A DNA stretch of 8,913 nucleotides from Lentisphaeria bacterium (GTDB taxonomy: Bacteria; Verrucomicrobiota; Lentisphaeria; Victivallales; JAUVCU01). A program made the translations under genes and the position numbers. The DNA is taken from positions 1 through 8,913 of the forward strand of contig JAUVCU010000045.1 in the NCBI GenBank assembly GCA_030590715.1. The letters are read 5' to 3'. The notes below the pieces were generated by a model. The model was given only the letters and a program-made list of their open reading frames with translations. It did not search any database and was not told the origin of the DNA. The number at the start of each line of letters is the position of its first letter. The first letter of the stretch is position 1. Below, piece by piece: positions 1 to 7,226 of this stretch.

Positions 1-612
1 GGGACGCTGTGGAACGATGCGTGGCTTTGTCTTGAGATAACTAATAATGTTATGGCGAAGCGCAACATGCAGACCATGGATGAAGAAGCGTACCAGCAGA
101 AAATGGGATTCCCTATTAAAGAATATTACCGCAAACTGGGATTCGATTTTGAAAAAGAGCGCTATGAGGATATTGCTGTTGAGTGGATTGCGGAATACGA
201 AGAGCGCAGATTTAAATGTCTGCTTCAGGACGATGCCGTTGAGGTCTTAAAATATATTAAGGACATGAATGTTACCCAGTCCGTTCTTTCCGCCTATAAT
301 CACGAGACTCTTCAGCAGGCAATTACCCACTTTGAGTTAAATGATTTCTTTATGGATATTATCGGACTGAATGATATTTATGCAGAGAGTAAAGTAGCGA
401 ATGCCGTGGACTACATTAAGCAGCTTGGAATCGATCCGAAAGAAGTTCTTTTTGTCGGAGATACCCAACACGACTTTGAAGTTGCTGAGTCGATCGGGAC
501 TGATTGCGTTCTGGTATTAAGCGGACATAATAACCGTGCGCGTCTGGAAGAAACAGGGTGTCTGGTATTTGATTCCTTAAGCGACATCATGGCCCACGAA
601 AGTGAAATTTAG
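1..612 (+). CDS. HAD-superfamily hydrolase, phosphoglycolate phosphatase-like (5' end cut by window)
   Basis: The frame is open from base 1, so the gene starts upstream. The first codons read GTLWND, the tail of HAD motif I (DxDGTxxD); the nucleophile Asp is therefore just outside the window and the first in-window ATG (base 52) is internal. The remaining motifs are in order: a Ser in VLSAYNHET (window codon 97, motif II), Lys in ESKVANA (codon 131, motif III) and GDTQHD (Asp at codons 154 and 158, motif IV, Mg2+ binding). The helical stretch between motifs I and II is a C1-type cap, as in subfamily I phosphatases. Such enzymes are cytoplasmic Mg2+-dependent phosphomonoesterases; phosphoglycolate or a related small sugar phosphate is the likely substrate, but the cap does not fix it. 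The gene ends with two tandem in-frame TAG stops (610-615). A small gene follows 48 bases downstream and may be co-transcribed. The family call is secure; the substrate is inference. Confidence 0.9.
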   Translation, partial: GTLWNDAWLCLEITNNVMAKRNMQTMDEEAYQQKMGFPIKEYYRKLGFDFEKERYEDIAVEWIAEYEERRFKCLLQDDAVEVLKYIKDMNVTQSVLSAYNHETLQQAITHFELNDFFMDIIGLNDIYAESKVANAVDYIKQLGIDPKEVLFVGDTQHDFEVAESIGTDCVLVLSGHNNRARLEETGCLVFDSLSDIMAHESEI

Positions 613-660
613 TAGAAACGATTAGAAAATATTAATATAAAATAGGTAGAGAAGTAAATA

Positions 661-906
661 ATGGAAAAGAAACAGATAGAAATAACAGAGGTTGAATTTG
701 ACCTTTTAAGCTCTAATTCGCTAGTAGTTGAGAAACTGGAAGATGTAATGGAGAGTATTGTACGAGATGGAGAGAATTGTCATGTGTCAATAACTCAAGA
801 TGAGTTGGCTCATTTGATCGAATATGTAGAGGCTGATGCGGATGCCGCTGATCGCCGTCTGAAAAAGCAGCTTCTCGCTCTGGCTAAATACCTGAAGACA
901 CTTTAG
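661..906 (+). CDS. Small acidic helical protein of unknown function
   Basis: This 81-residue protein is not one I can name. It starts at ATG 661 with a purine-rich ribosome site (GAGAAG at 649-654, six bases before the ATG; AGG slightly further upstream). The N-terminal half is acidic and alternates hydrophobic and charged residues. The C-terminal half, from about residue 44 (ITQDELAHLIEYVEADAD), looks like two helices, the last basic and leucine-rich and ending KYLKTL. There is no signal peptide, membrane segment or Cys/His metal site. The pattern 'DEL..LI.YV.A.A' followed by a basic Leu-rich helix reminds me of short uncharacterised proteins seen in many bacteria, but that is memory, not a search. 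It lies 48 bases after the HAD gene on the same strand and just before a strong hairpin, so it is probably the last gene of that transcript. Likely real because of the ribosome site, protein-like composition and clean fit between gene end and hairpin. Confidence 0.7.
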   Translation: MEKKQIEITEVEFDLLSSNSLVVEKLEDVMESIVRDGENCHVSITQDELAHLIEYVEADADAADRRLKKQLLALAKYLKTL

Positions 907-915
907 GTATTTAAT

Positions 916-946
916 AGCTTCAGCTTGCTTATTTCAAGCTGAAGCT
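916..946. terminator. Strong hairpin between convergent transcripts, probable terminator
   Basis: A perfect 12-bp stem: AGCTTCAGCTTG (916-927), loop CTTATTT, and CAAGCTGAAGCT (935-946). It starts nine bases after the stop codon of the 81-codon gene and lies between that gene and the oppositely oriented ktrA, so it could stop transcription from either side. Neither strand shows a U run after the stem, so it is not a textbook intrinsic terminator; a Rho-assisted or RNA-stabilising hairpin is an alternative. Confidence 0.55.
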
Positions 947-967
947 TGTAGTGCCTTTCAAGTTTTG

Positions 968-976
968 CCCCCCCCC
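968..976. repeat. Homopolymer run of nine C
   Basis: Nine consecutive C in the noncoding gap between the hairpin and the ktrA stop codon. It is the only such G/C run I see in the window. It does not lie in a recognised gene, so a length change would not shift a reading frame. It may be a real slippery tract or a place of uncertain base count. Confidence 0.8.
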
Positions 977-1003
977 AGAGATTCATGCTAGCTTAGCTAG
1001 AGA

Positions 1004-1657
1004 CTATTCCCTAAATGCATTTTCGATATCTTTTTTGGCTCCGATTACGGTAATCTCGTCATCTTCACTAATAACAATATTCGGGTTCCAGGCAAGTTGT
1101 GCTTCTTCATCTTCACTGCGTTTGATTAGTACCGCGGAAATATTGAATTTCTGCAGTAGCCCTATCTCTTTTAGTGTTGAACCGCACATCTCTTTTGTCG
1201 GTTTCGCACTGGCTATGTGGGCATCTTTCAATTTATACATATCAATAATATTCGGCACGGAAACGAGTCTTGCCAGACGTATTGCAGCTTCTTCTTCCGG
1301 CTGGATCACTTCGTCTGCACCGAGTTTTATCAGAATCTCCTTCTGGATCTCAGTATTAACTTTTGCGATCACTTTTTTAACGCCCTGGTTCTTCAGGTGA
1401 GTCAGACACAGGATCTGGTTTTCAAGGCTATCGCTCATGCAGATAACCGCCGCATCGAACTTCTGCACGCCAAGTTCAGTGATCACATCTTTATCGGTAA
1501 CGTCGGCGATAATCGCCTGTGAAACGTAGTCTTTTATATTTTTTATGTGGTCAGAATTTACATCAACTGCAAGTACGGTGTTTCCCTGTTTCTGCAGTTC
1601 TTTTGCCAGCTTAGATCCGAAGATTCCCAAACCGAATACGGCTATATCTTTATTCAT
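1004..1657 (-). CDS. ktrA: KtrA/TrkA-type RCK subunit of a K+ uptake system
   Basis: A cytoplasmic gating subunit that forms a ring on the KtrB membrane channel and couples nucleotide binding to K+ flux. The 217-residue length matches single-RCK KtrA proteins (about 220 residues), not the duplicated TrkA of enterobacteria (about 460). The RCK_N Rossmann domain spans roughly residues 4-120, with the nucleotide loop GLGIFG (9-14), an acidic residue at the end of strand 2 (Asp32) and ADVTD (51-55). The GADEVIQPEEEAA segment (113-125) is the typical family signature; its Glu after Pro aligns by motif with the KtrA cation site described for Bacillus, from memory. RCK_C (TrkA-C) covers about 135-217. 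Start: ATG at 1657-1655 with Shine-Dalgarno AGGA (1669-1666), eight bases upstream and lying inside the last codons of ktrB. The gap to the ktrB stop is five bases, so the two are co-transcribed and probably translationally linked. Confidence 0.95.
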   Translation of the reverse strand: MNKDIAVFGLGIFGSKLAKELQKQGNTVLAVDVNSDHIKNIKDYVSQAIIADVTDKDVITELGVQKFDAAVICMSDSLENQILCLTHLKNQGVKKVIAKVNTEIQKEILIKLGADEVIQPEEEAAIRLARLVSVPNIIDMYKLKDAHIASAKPTKEMCGSTLKEIGLLQKFNISAVLIKRSEDEEAQLAWNPNIVISEDDEITVIGAKKDIENAFRE

Positions 1658-1662
1658 ATTTA

Positions 1663-2949
1663 TTATCCTAATATAAGTTTTTCTTCAGGGTATTTAAGTT
1701 TACTTTCTTTCTCTTTATGCGAGATCAAAAAGATCATCAGCGAGAACGGCCCGACTCTTCCTATTACCATACATAAAATAAGAATCACTTTCCCGGCCGT
1801 ATTAGCATCGGCAGTGGCTCCGATACTTAAACCAACGGTAGAGAGAGCGGAAATAACTTCGAACAGCGCATTTTTTAATGTTCCGCCTTGTGCGGAAAGC
1901 AGTGCTGTCGTGGCTATTATAGTCACGAGAAAGTAGGTGAATGTGATTGAAAAGGCGCGCAGTATATTTTCCGTCGGAATCCTTCTTGAGAAGATCCTGA
2001 ACTTGCGGTTTCCTTTGAATACGTTGTAGATGGCGAAAAGCATCAGTGCCGCAGTGGTTGTTTTGATACCACCGCCGGTCGACCCGGGCGAAGCCCCGAT
2101 AATCATCAGTACCAGCATTATCACAATGGTTGATGCCTGAAGCGTTGTGAGGTCAATGGAGTTGAATCCGGCAGTCCTCAACGTTACCGATTGAAAGAAT
2201 GAATCGACTATTCCAAGTTGCCCGCCTTCAAGAATGTAGATGAAAAACATTCCGCCGAAAATTAATATCAGCGTTGTCACTGCGACTATCTTGGTGTGGA
2301 TCTTCATTGACGTACGGTTTTTGACAACCTGAAATAGATCGAAAACCATGTAGTACCCAAGGCTTCCAAGTATAATCATAGCCGACACCGTCAGCTTGAC
2401 CATGCTGTTGCACGACATTAAGCTATCGTCGTAAAGGCTGAAACCGGCGTTACAAAACGCAGATACGCTGTGGAACACGGCAGAGTACAGGGCAGGGCCA
2501 AACTCAAGTCCTTGAGCCAGAAAGCCGAATAACAAAAAGAACGCACCCAGGGCTTCGGATATCAGTGTATACGTAATAATTACTTTCAGGACGCCGTCTA
2601 CCTCTTTCATAGAGAACGTTGAGTTGATGTCTGAGATCATTAACCGTTCCTGCAGTCCCATCTGCCGTCTTACAAAAAGAAGGATTGAAGAGGTCAGAGT
2701 CATTATCCCTATAGCTCCGATCTGCATCATCATAAGAAGAAATAGTTGGCCGCTCATGGAAAACCCGGAGGTAGACATTGTTGAAAGCCCTGTTACACAA
2801 ACAGCAGAGGTGGATGTAAACAGGGCATCAATAAATGAAATGCCATCAGTGTGATTGATAAATGGGGAGCAGAGAACAATTGCTCCGAATAATGATAATA
2901 CTACAAATGTAAGTATGAATATGCGTTGACTCTTTACAAAATGCTTCAT
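1663..2949 (-). CDS. ktrB: KtrB/TrkH-type K+ channel/transporter membrane subunit
   Basis: Inner-membrane pore for K+ uptake, working as a dimer with the KtrA ring. The 428 residues hold four membrane-pore-membrane repeats. The four filter segments are visible with their Gly: AVCVTGLS (Gly54), AFCNAGFS (Gly169), TLRTAGFNS (Gly261) and ALSTVGLS (Gly373). The third-repeat gate loop IIGASPGSTGGGIKTTT (about 283-299) and the conserved Arg of the fourth repeat (Arg398 in GRVGPF) are both present, so the protein looks intact. Its length and lack of an N-terminal extension fit KtrB better than TrkH. The ATG at 2949-2947 overlaps the stop of the upstream gene as ATGA, with Shine-Dalgarno AAAGGA (2959-2954) four bases away. 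In Vibrio-type KtrAB uptake is Na+-stimulated; whether that holds here cannot be read from the sequence. Confidence 0.96.
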   Translation of the reverse strand: MKHFVKSQRIFILTFVVLSLFGAIVLCSPFINHTDGISFIDALFTSTSAVCVTGLSTMSTSGFSMSGQLFLLMMMQIGAIGIMTLTSSILLFVRRQMGLQERLMISDINSTFSMKEVDGVLKVIITYTLISEALGAFFLLFGFLAQGLEFGPALYSAVFHSVSAFCNAGFSLYDDSLMSCNSMVKLTVSAMIILGSLGYYMVFDLFQVVKNRTSMKIHTKIVAVTTLILIFGGMFFIYILEGGQLGIVDSFFQSVTLRTAGFNSIDLTTLQASTIVIMLVLMIIGASPGSTGGGIKTTTAALMLFAIYNVFKGNRKFRIFSRRIPTENILRAFSITFTYFLVTIIATTALLSAQGGTLKNALFEVISALSTVGLSIGATADANTAGKVILILCMVIGRVGPFSLMIFLISHKEKESKLKYPEEKLILG

Positions 2950-3341
2950 TTGGTCCTTTTATCAATCTCTCTCAAGCGCTTCGATATATCGTTCAGTCTG
3001 AATTCTATCGAGTTTAAAATCCAGAACTGAAAATGTTCAACTTTTGCCTGTTTGTGCATCATCCAGATAATTTTCAGGGAAACGAGAAGTACACCAATTT
3101 CGAGTGATACGAAAGGATCAACGGCAAATCCAATAGCAAAGAATTTGTGAATCAAGGAGATAAGAAACGGTGCGATCAGAACGAGGATAAAAGCGATATT
3201 AAGAGCGACTTCCTGTTTCTGTTGGTGCTTTCCGCCAATCTGTCCCACAAGTTGACGAATCTGCTCTTTTTCCTGTTTGAACTGACGCAGCTCTTCCTGT
3301 AGAGCTTCTGTTTCTGCATGTATCTGGTTTTCCATATTCAT
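2946..3341 (-). CDS. Two-helix membrane protein with coiled-coil ends, coupled to ktrB
   Basis: Unrecognised 131-residue protein. Residues 5-35 are highly charged, rich in Gln, Glu and Lys with Leu spacing, and should form a coiled coil. Two hydrophobic segments follow, about 45-64 (ALNIAFILVLIAPFLISLI) and 77-95, separated by a short loop with little charge. The tail (98-131) is an amphipathic helix with aromatic FQFW (104-107) and a charged end SKRLREIDKR. The predicted topology puts both termini on the same side, most likely the cytoplasm. Its stop overlaps the ktrB start (ATGA), a strong sign of coupled translation, so it is probably a partner, chaperone or accessory subunit of the K+ channel; this is inference. 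Start choice: ATG 3341 lies only one base after the purine-rich TTAAGAGA (3350-3343), whereas the in-frame ATG at 3335 (Met3) sits seven bases from it, so a 129-residue product is quite possible. pepN ends 53 bases upstream. Confidence 0.8.
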   Translation of the reverse strand: MNMENQIHAETEALQEELRQFKQEKEQIRQLVGQIGGKHQQKQEVALNIAFILVLIAPFLISLIHKFFAIGFAVDPFVSLEIGVLLVSLKIIWMMHKQAKVEHFQFWILNSIEFRLNDISKRLREIDKRTK

Positions 3342-3377
3342 ATCTCTTAATATTATGTTTGTTAATAATTAGTTTTA

Positions 3378-3383
3378 ATTATA
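3378..3383 (-). promoter_or_regulatory. Possible -10 box for the small membrane protein-ktrB-ktrA cluster
   Basis: The AT-rich 53-base gap between pepN and the small membrane protein gene contains TATAAT on the minus strand, about 37 bases before the ATG at 3341. No good -35 hexamer is found at 16-18 bases, and the gap is so AT-rich that a chance match is likely. There is no clear terminator hairpin after pepN, so read-through from pepN is equally possible. Confidence 0.25.
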
Positions 3384-3394
3384 TTAGTCTAAGT

Positions 3395-6019
3395 TTAGTT
3401 ATTGATTGTCTTAGATACAACTTCAAATAGTCCGGACGAAATATTTTCGGTCTGAATTATACGCTCGAGCTCTAGTTTCATTAGAGATTTTAAATCCGCG
3501 GGCAGTTTTGCGTACTTTTTGTACGCGCCGGCAAGCCTTGCTGCTATTTGTGGATTGAACTTGTCTATCTCGATAATCTTGTCCGTGATCAGCTTGTATC
3601 CTTTTCCTGATTTAGCATGGAAGTTGATAAGGTTACCCGAGAAAACGCCATAAAGCGATCTGATCTTATTTGGATTCTGCTTATCAAATACTGCGTTATT
3701 CTCGAGCTTTTCTATCGCTTCGAAAACGGAATCGAGTTTAGATGAAGCCTGAACCGCGAACCATTTGTTGATTACCAGCGAATCCTCTTTCCATCGCTCG
3801 TAAAAAGCATTCAAGGCCTTTTCCGTCTTGTCGCTTTCAACATTCACGAGCATTGCTAAAGAAGCTATGGAATCTGTCATGTTTTTTGAATTTTCAAACT
3901 GATCGAATATCAGGCTTGTGTATTTGTTATCCAATTTAGCCAGATAGCTCAGGCAGGTGTTTTTAAAGCTACGTTTAGCGATCTCCTGCGGCTCCGTTGA
4001 ATACTCGACCGATTTGGACTCTTCATAAAATTTCAGCAACTCAGCTTCGTGATACACTGCCAGCTCTTTCATAAAGAATTCACGGGCTTCAAATGCCGCA
4101 TGAAAGTCACATATGTCCATTTGATCGACGATTCCATTAAGGGTAGGCGGAACAAGTGTCTTTGCACAGAAAGCTCTATCAAGCTCGGTGTCTTTTATTA
4201 TTTTCCCAAGCGCATCAAAAATGTTACTGTCAATAATGTATTCCTGGCCTTGACTCTTGCGTGTAATCTGGGCTCTCAGATAATTCAAAAGAAGCTGCTG
4301 GCCAGAATCGTACCGGGCAAATTCATTGGTGTCATTCGCTAATAGGAAAATAAGTTCTTCCTGTGTGTAATCATACTTCAGTTTTACGGGAGCGGAAAAG
4401 TCGCGCAGAAGCGATGGAACCGGCTTTGATTCAATATTGTCGAAGACAAACGTTTCTTCAGCCTGAGTAACTTCGATTACCGGAGAGAGAGAGCATTCTT
4501 CTTTTTCCGACTGTTCAATCGGGATCTCAACTCCTTCTTTATTAATCAGCCCAAGTTTAACAGGGAAGTGGAATGGTGCTTTCCCGGTTCCGTCTTTAAA
4601 TGGAACACACGATTGTTTTACGGTTAGACTGAACTGTTTTGCTTTAGGATCGTAGTTTGATGTTACTTCGCAGGTCGGCGTTCCATTCTGGCTGTACCAG
4701 TTTTTGAATTGCGTCAGATCTTTATCCGAGGCCAACTCCATCGCGTTGATAAAGTCATCCGTCGTCACGGCCTGTCCATCATATAACTCAAAATACTTGT
4801 CTATACCTTTTCTGAAGCTTTCAGCTCCGATCAGAGTATGAACCATGCGGATCACTTCCGAACCTTTGTTGTAAACTGTCGACGTGTAGAAATTGTCCAT
4901 TTTAATATATGATGCCGGTCTGATAGGGTGACTCATCGGCCCTGCATCTTCCGGGAACTGTGATTCTCTCAGGCACTGTACATCAGAAATTCTTTTTACC
5001 GCTCTTGATGTCATGTCCGATGAGAATTCCTGATCCCTGAATACGGTAAGGCCTTCCTTTAGAGTCAACTGGAACCAGTCGCGGCAAGTGACGCGGTTTC
5101 CTGTCCAGTTGTGGAAATACTCGTGTCCGATTACGCCTTCAATTCCTTCGTAATCTGAGTCGGTTGCGGATTCCTGATCAGCAAGCACGTATTTTGAGTT
5201 AAAGATGTTCAGTCCTTTGTTTTCCATTGCTCCGGCATTAAAGGCATCAACTGCGACAACCATGTAGATGTCTAGATCGCATTCAAGCCCGAAAGTATCT
5301 TCGTCCCACTTCATAGAACGTTTCAATGCATCAACAGCATAGGTAGCGCGAGGCTCATTTCCTTTGTCTACGTAAAACTTGATGTCCACAACTTTGCCGC
5401 TTGCTGTGGTATATGTGTCGGAGATTTCTCCAAGATCTCCAGCCACCAATGCGAACAGGTAACACGGTTTCGGGAAAGGGTCCTGCCATTGTGCTTTGTG
5501 TCTGCCGGTACCTAGATCCTCTTTCTTTGTGAGATTACCGTTTGAGAGAAGAAGAGGGAACTCCTGCTTGTCTGCTGTAACAGTGGTTGTGTAAATGCTC
5601 ATCACATCAGGGCGGTCAAGGAAGTACGTGACTCGTCTGAACCCTTCCGATTCACATTGCGTGCAGAGAATGTTTCCTGATTTGTATAGCCCCTCAAGAG
5701 ATTTATTCTCCCATGGATCTATTTCTGTCGTTATTTCAAGGGTGAATTCTTCCGGCAGTTCAAAGATAGTCAGTATCTCGTTCTGAACGCTATATTCGTC
5801 TTTTGGAAGTTCCTTTGAATCCACTTTTACTGATTTCAGGTCAAGGTCTTTACCGTTAAGTTTCAACGGTGTTGAATCCTGAATATTTCGTTTAACACTG
5901 AGTTTTGATTTTACAATCACCGTATGTTTTAGGATCTCAAAATCAAGTTCTACATTTGGGATAAGGTAGTCTGGAACTTTATAGTCTTTCAGATACTTCG
6001 TTTCTGGTATAGTTGTCAT
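3395..6019 (-). CDS. pepN: Aminopeptidase N, M1 family zinc metallopeptidase
   Basis: Cytoplasmic zinc exopeptidase that removes N-terminal residues from peptides late in protein turnover. The 874 residues match E. coli PepN (870), and the N-terminus (KYLKDYKVPDY) resembles it too. Key residues are all present and sit two positions later than in the E. coli enzyme: exopeptidase motif GAMEN (263-267), zinc motif HEYFH (299-303) with the third ligand Glu322 in LKEGL, catalytic Tyr383 in TVYNKGSE, and substrate-pocket Gln121/Glu123 in TQCESEGFRR. Domain order is N-terminal beta domain (to about 190), catalytic domain (about 195-440), a beta domain, then the long helical C-terminal domain. No signal peptide. 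Start: ATG at 6019-6017 with Shine-Dalgarno AAGGA (6032-6028) eight bases upstream, and an in-frame TAA 18 bases upstream. Transcribed divergently from dus and first in line before the ktr cluster, possibly in one operon with it. Confidence 0.98.
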   Translation of the reverse strand: MTTIPETKYLKDYKVPDYLIPNVELDFEILKHTVIVKSKLSVKRNIQDSTPLKLNGKDLDLKSVKVDSKELPKDEYSVQNEILTIFELPEEFTLEITTEIDPWENKSLEGLYKSGNILCTQCESEGFRRVTYFLDRPDVMSIYTTTVTADKQEFPLLLSNGNLTKKEDLGTGRHKAQWQDPFPKPCYLFALVAGDLGEISDTYTTASGKVVDIKFYVDKGNEPRATYAVDALKRSMKWDEDTFGLECDLDIYMVVAVDAFNAGAMENKGLNIFNSKYVLADQESATDSDYEGIEGVIGHEYFHNWTGNRVTCRDWFQLTLKEGLTVFRDQEFSSDMTSRAVKRISDVQCLRESQFPEDAGPMSHPIRPASYIKMDNFYTSTVYNKGSEVIRMVHTLIGAESFRKGIDKYFELYDGQAVTTDDFINAMELASDKDLTQFKNWYSQNGTPTCEVTSNYDPKAKQFSLTVKQSCVPFKDGTGKAPFHFPVKLGLINKEGVEIPIEQSEKEECSLSPVIEVTQAEETFVFDNIESKPVPSLLRDFSAPVKLKYDYTQEELIFLLANDTNEFARYDSGQQLLLNYLRAQITRKSQGQEYIIDSNIFDALGKIIKDTELDRAFCAKTLVPPTLNGIVDQMDICDFHAAFEAREFFMKELAVYHEAELLKFYEESKSVEYSTEPQEIAKRSFKNTCLSYLAKLDNKYTSLIFDQFENSKNMTDSIASLAMLVNVESDKTEKALNAFYERWKEDSLVINKWFAVQASSKLDSVFEAIEKLENNAVFDKQNPNKIRSLYGVFSGNLINFHAKSGKGYKLITDKIIEIDKFNPQIAARLAGAYKKYAKLPADLKSLMKLELERIIQTENISSGLFEVVSKTINN

Positions 6020-6031
6020 AGGAAATTTCCT
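6020..6031. promoter_or_regulatory. Perfect 12-base palindrome covering the pepN ribosome site
   Basis: AGGAAATTTCCT is its own reverse complement and abuts the pepN ATG. It includes four of the five Shine-Dalgarno bases (GGAA side), so an AGGA:TCCT mini-stem with loop AATT could partly hide the ribosome site, and on DNA it could be a dimeric protein site. It may also be chance in an AT-rich leader. Confidence 0.35.
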
Positions 6032-6048
6032 TGATTATGTGAATATTC

Positions 6049-6071
6049 ATTTACTTGATCTTAAAGTAAAT
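6049..6071. promoter_or_regulatory. Inverted repeat in the pepN-dus divergent region
   Basis: ATTTACTT (6049-6056), seven-base spacer GATCTTA, then AAGTAAAT (6064-6071): a perfect 8-bp inverted repeat, about 30 bases upstream of pepN. It could be an operator or a hairpin in the pepN leader. It is AT-rich, which raises the odds of chance. No convincing -10/-35 pair facing pepN was found nearby. Confidence 0.35.
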
Positions 6072-6150
6072 ACGATTCGGCTATGAGCAAGTTTTATTGT
6101 ATAAATAATTCGCCATGGTAAACATGTCATTTAATGTGGAAGTAATTCCG

Positions 6151-6178
6151 TTGACAAAATCAAAGCTGAGTTTATAAT
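6151..6178 (+). promoter_or_regulatory. Consensus sigma70-type promoter of dus
   Basis: TTGACA (6151-6156), a 16-base spacer and TATAAT (6173-6178): both hexamers match the housekeeping consensus exactly. Transcription would start near 6185, giving a leader of only about 29 bases before the dus ATG. With a full match and one-base-short spacing, a strong, constitutive promoter is expected. Confidence 0.85.
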
Positions 6179-6213
6179 ACTTCTCGAAATTAAAACTAAC
6201 GGTGTTGCTGTAA

Positions 6214-7221
6214 ATGAAGTACTTTTACCCTGAAAACTCTATACTGCTCGCTCCGCTTGCCGGATTTACCGATCTGCCCTACAGAAACTCTGCTCGAAGA
6301 TTCGGCTGTAAATACGCGTTTGCGGAAATGGTCGATGCCGGTTCGCTGGTCTATGGAAATGCGAAAACCTTCAGGTTCATGGAACGGGGTGATAACGAAG
6401 AGTGGCTTGGTGCTCAGTTTTTAGGATCTAATCCGGAGATTCTCTCAAAAGCGACACAAATCATGAATGAATACAATTTTGATGTTCTGGATTTTAACCT
6501 GGGATGTCCCGCGCCGAAGGTAGTTAAAAAAGGTGCAGGGGCGGCTTTAGGTCTTAGACCGGACGATGCGATTCGTGCATTTGATTCTATTGTTAAATTA
6601 TCCCGTTTCCCCGTCACGGCAAAAATAAGGATCCTGGATGAACAAGATCCGGCTCCTACTGTAGATCTATGTAAAAGGCTGGAAGCTTCAGGAGCAAAAG
6701 CGATTACTATACATGGCCGAATCAAAGATAAATTTTATGCTGGCGATGTATTTCATGACGTTATTGATGCCGTGCGTGAAGAGGTGGATATTCAGATAAT
6801 TGCAAATGGAGGTGTTATGGGGACTGAATCTTATGATGCCATCCGAGAACAGACTGGGTGCGAAAGTGTGATGCTGGCACGTGGCGCGATGGGGAACCCC
6901 TGGATTTTTAAACTACTATTAGACCCGGAGACCTTCCTTCATCCAACCGCGGTCGAGTTGGCCGAGGAGATGGAAACGCATATTCTCAACATGATTGACT
7001 ATTACAATGAATCTCTCGCTCTTAAGATCGGCAGAAAGGTTATCCTCGATTATTTAAAAGGTCGTGGTTATGGTGGAACTATGAAGAGCCGCGTTTCAAA
7101 GATCTGCAAACTTGATGATTTTAAGGGTTTTATTGATGATATCAAGCAAGGTCCTAATGATAGCTATTGGGATTGGCTTAACTATAATCCCGATGCGGAG
7201 AGACAGCTTCGGCAGGTTTAG
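6214..7221 (+). CDS. dus: tRNA-dihydrouridine synthase, DusB-like
   Basis: FMN enzyme that reduces uridines in the D-loop (or a related position) of tRNA, using NADPH. The 335 residues show the family order: flavin-site APLAGFTD (13-20), EMV (38-40), Gln68 in GAQFLGS, NLGCP (95-99) with the catalytic acid Cys98, then the KKGAGAA loop (105-111). Further on are Lys137 in TAKIR, HGR (167-169), ANGGV (197-201) and ARGAMGNPWIF (222-232) for phosphate binding, and then a helical tRNA-recognition domain (about 245-335) with IGRKVILDYLKG. The DusB subgroup is suggested by these motifs, but which uridine is modified cannot be told. The start is fixed: an in-frame TAA (6211-6213) touches the ATG. No clear Shine-Dalgarno is seen (only GGTG at 6201-6204), odd beside so strong a promoter. 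The stop is five bases from the convergent cheB stop. Confidence 0.96.
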   Translation: MKYFYPENSILLAPLAGFTDLPYRNSARRFGCKYAFAEMVDAGSLVYGNAKTFRFMERGDNEEWLGAQFLGSNPEILSKATQIMNEYNFDVLDFNLGCPAPKVVKKGAGAALGLRPDDAIRAFDSIVKLSRFPVTAKIRILDEQDPAPTVDLCKRLEASGAKAITIHGRIKDKFYAGDVFHDVIDAVREEVDIQIIANGGVMGTESYDAIREQTGCESVMLARGAMGNPWIFKLLLDPETFLHPTAVELAEEMETHILNMIDYYNESLALKIGRKVILDYLKGRGYGGTMKSRVSKICKLDDFKGFIDDIKQGPNDSYWDWLNYNPDAERQLRQV

Positions 7222-7226
7222 ATAAA

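Noticed and set aside
52..612. Treating ATG 52 as the true start of the HAD gene
   Set aside because: The frame is open to base 1 and the codons before it encode the end of catalytic motif I, so the gene begins upstream of the window.
951..1400. Open frame of 149 codons on the plus strand opposite ktrA
   Set aside because: It is the antisense shadow of an intact ktrA with all family motifs; its composition (Ser/Phe/Ile-rich) is that of a reverse frame.
4049..4342. Plus-strand open frame inside pepN
   Set aside because: Shadow of pepN, no ribosome site, and pepN is intact across it.
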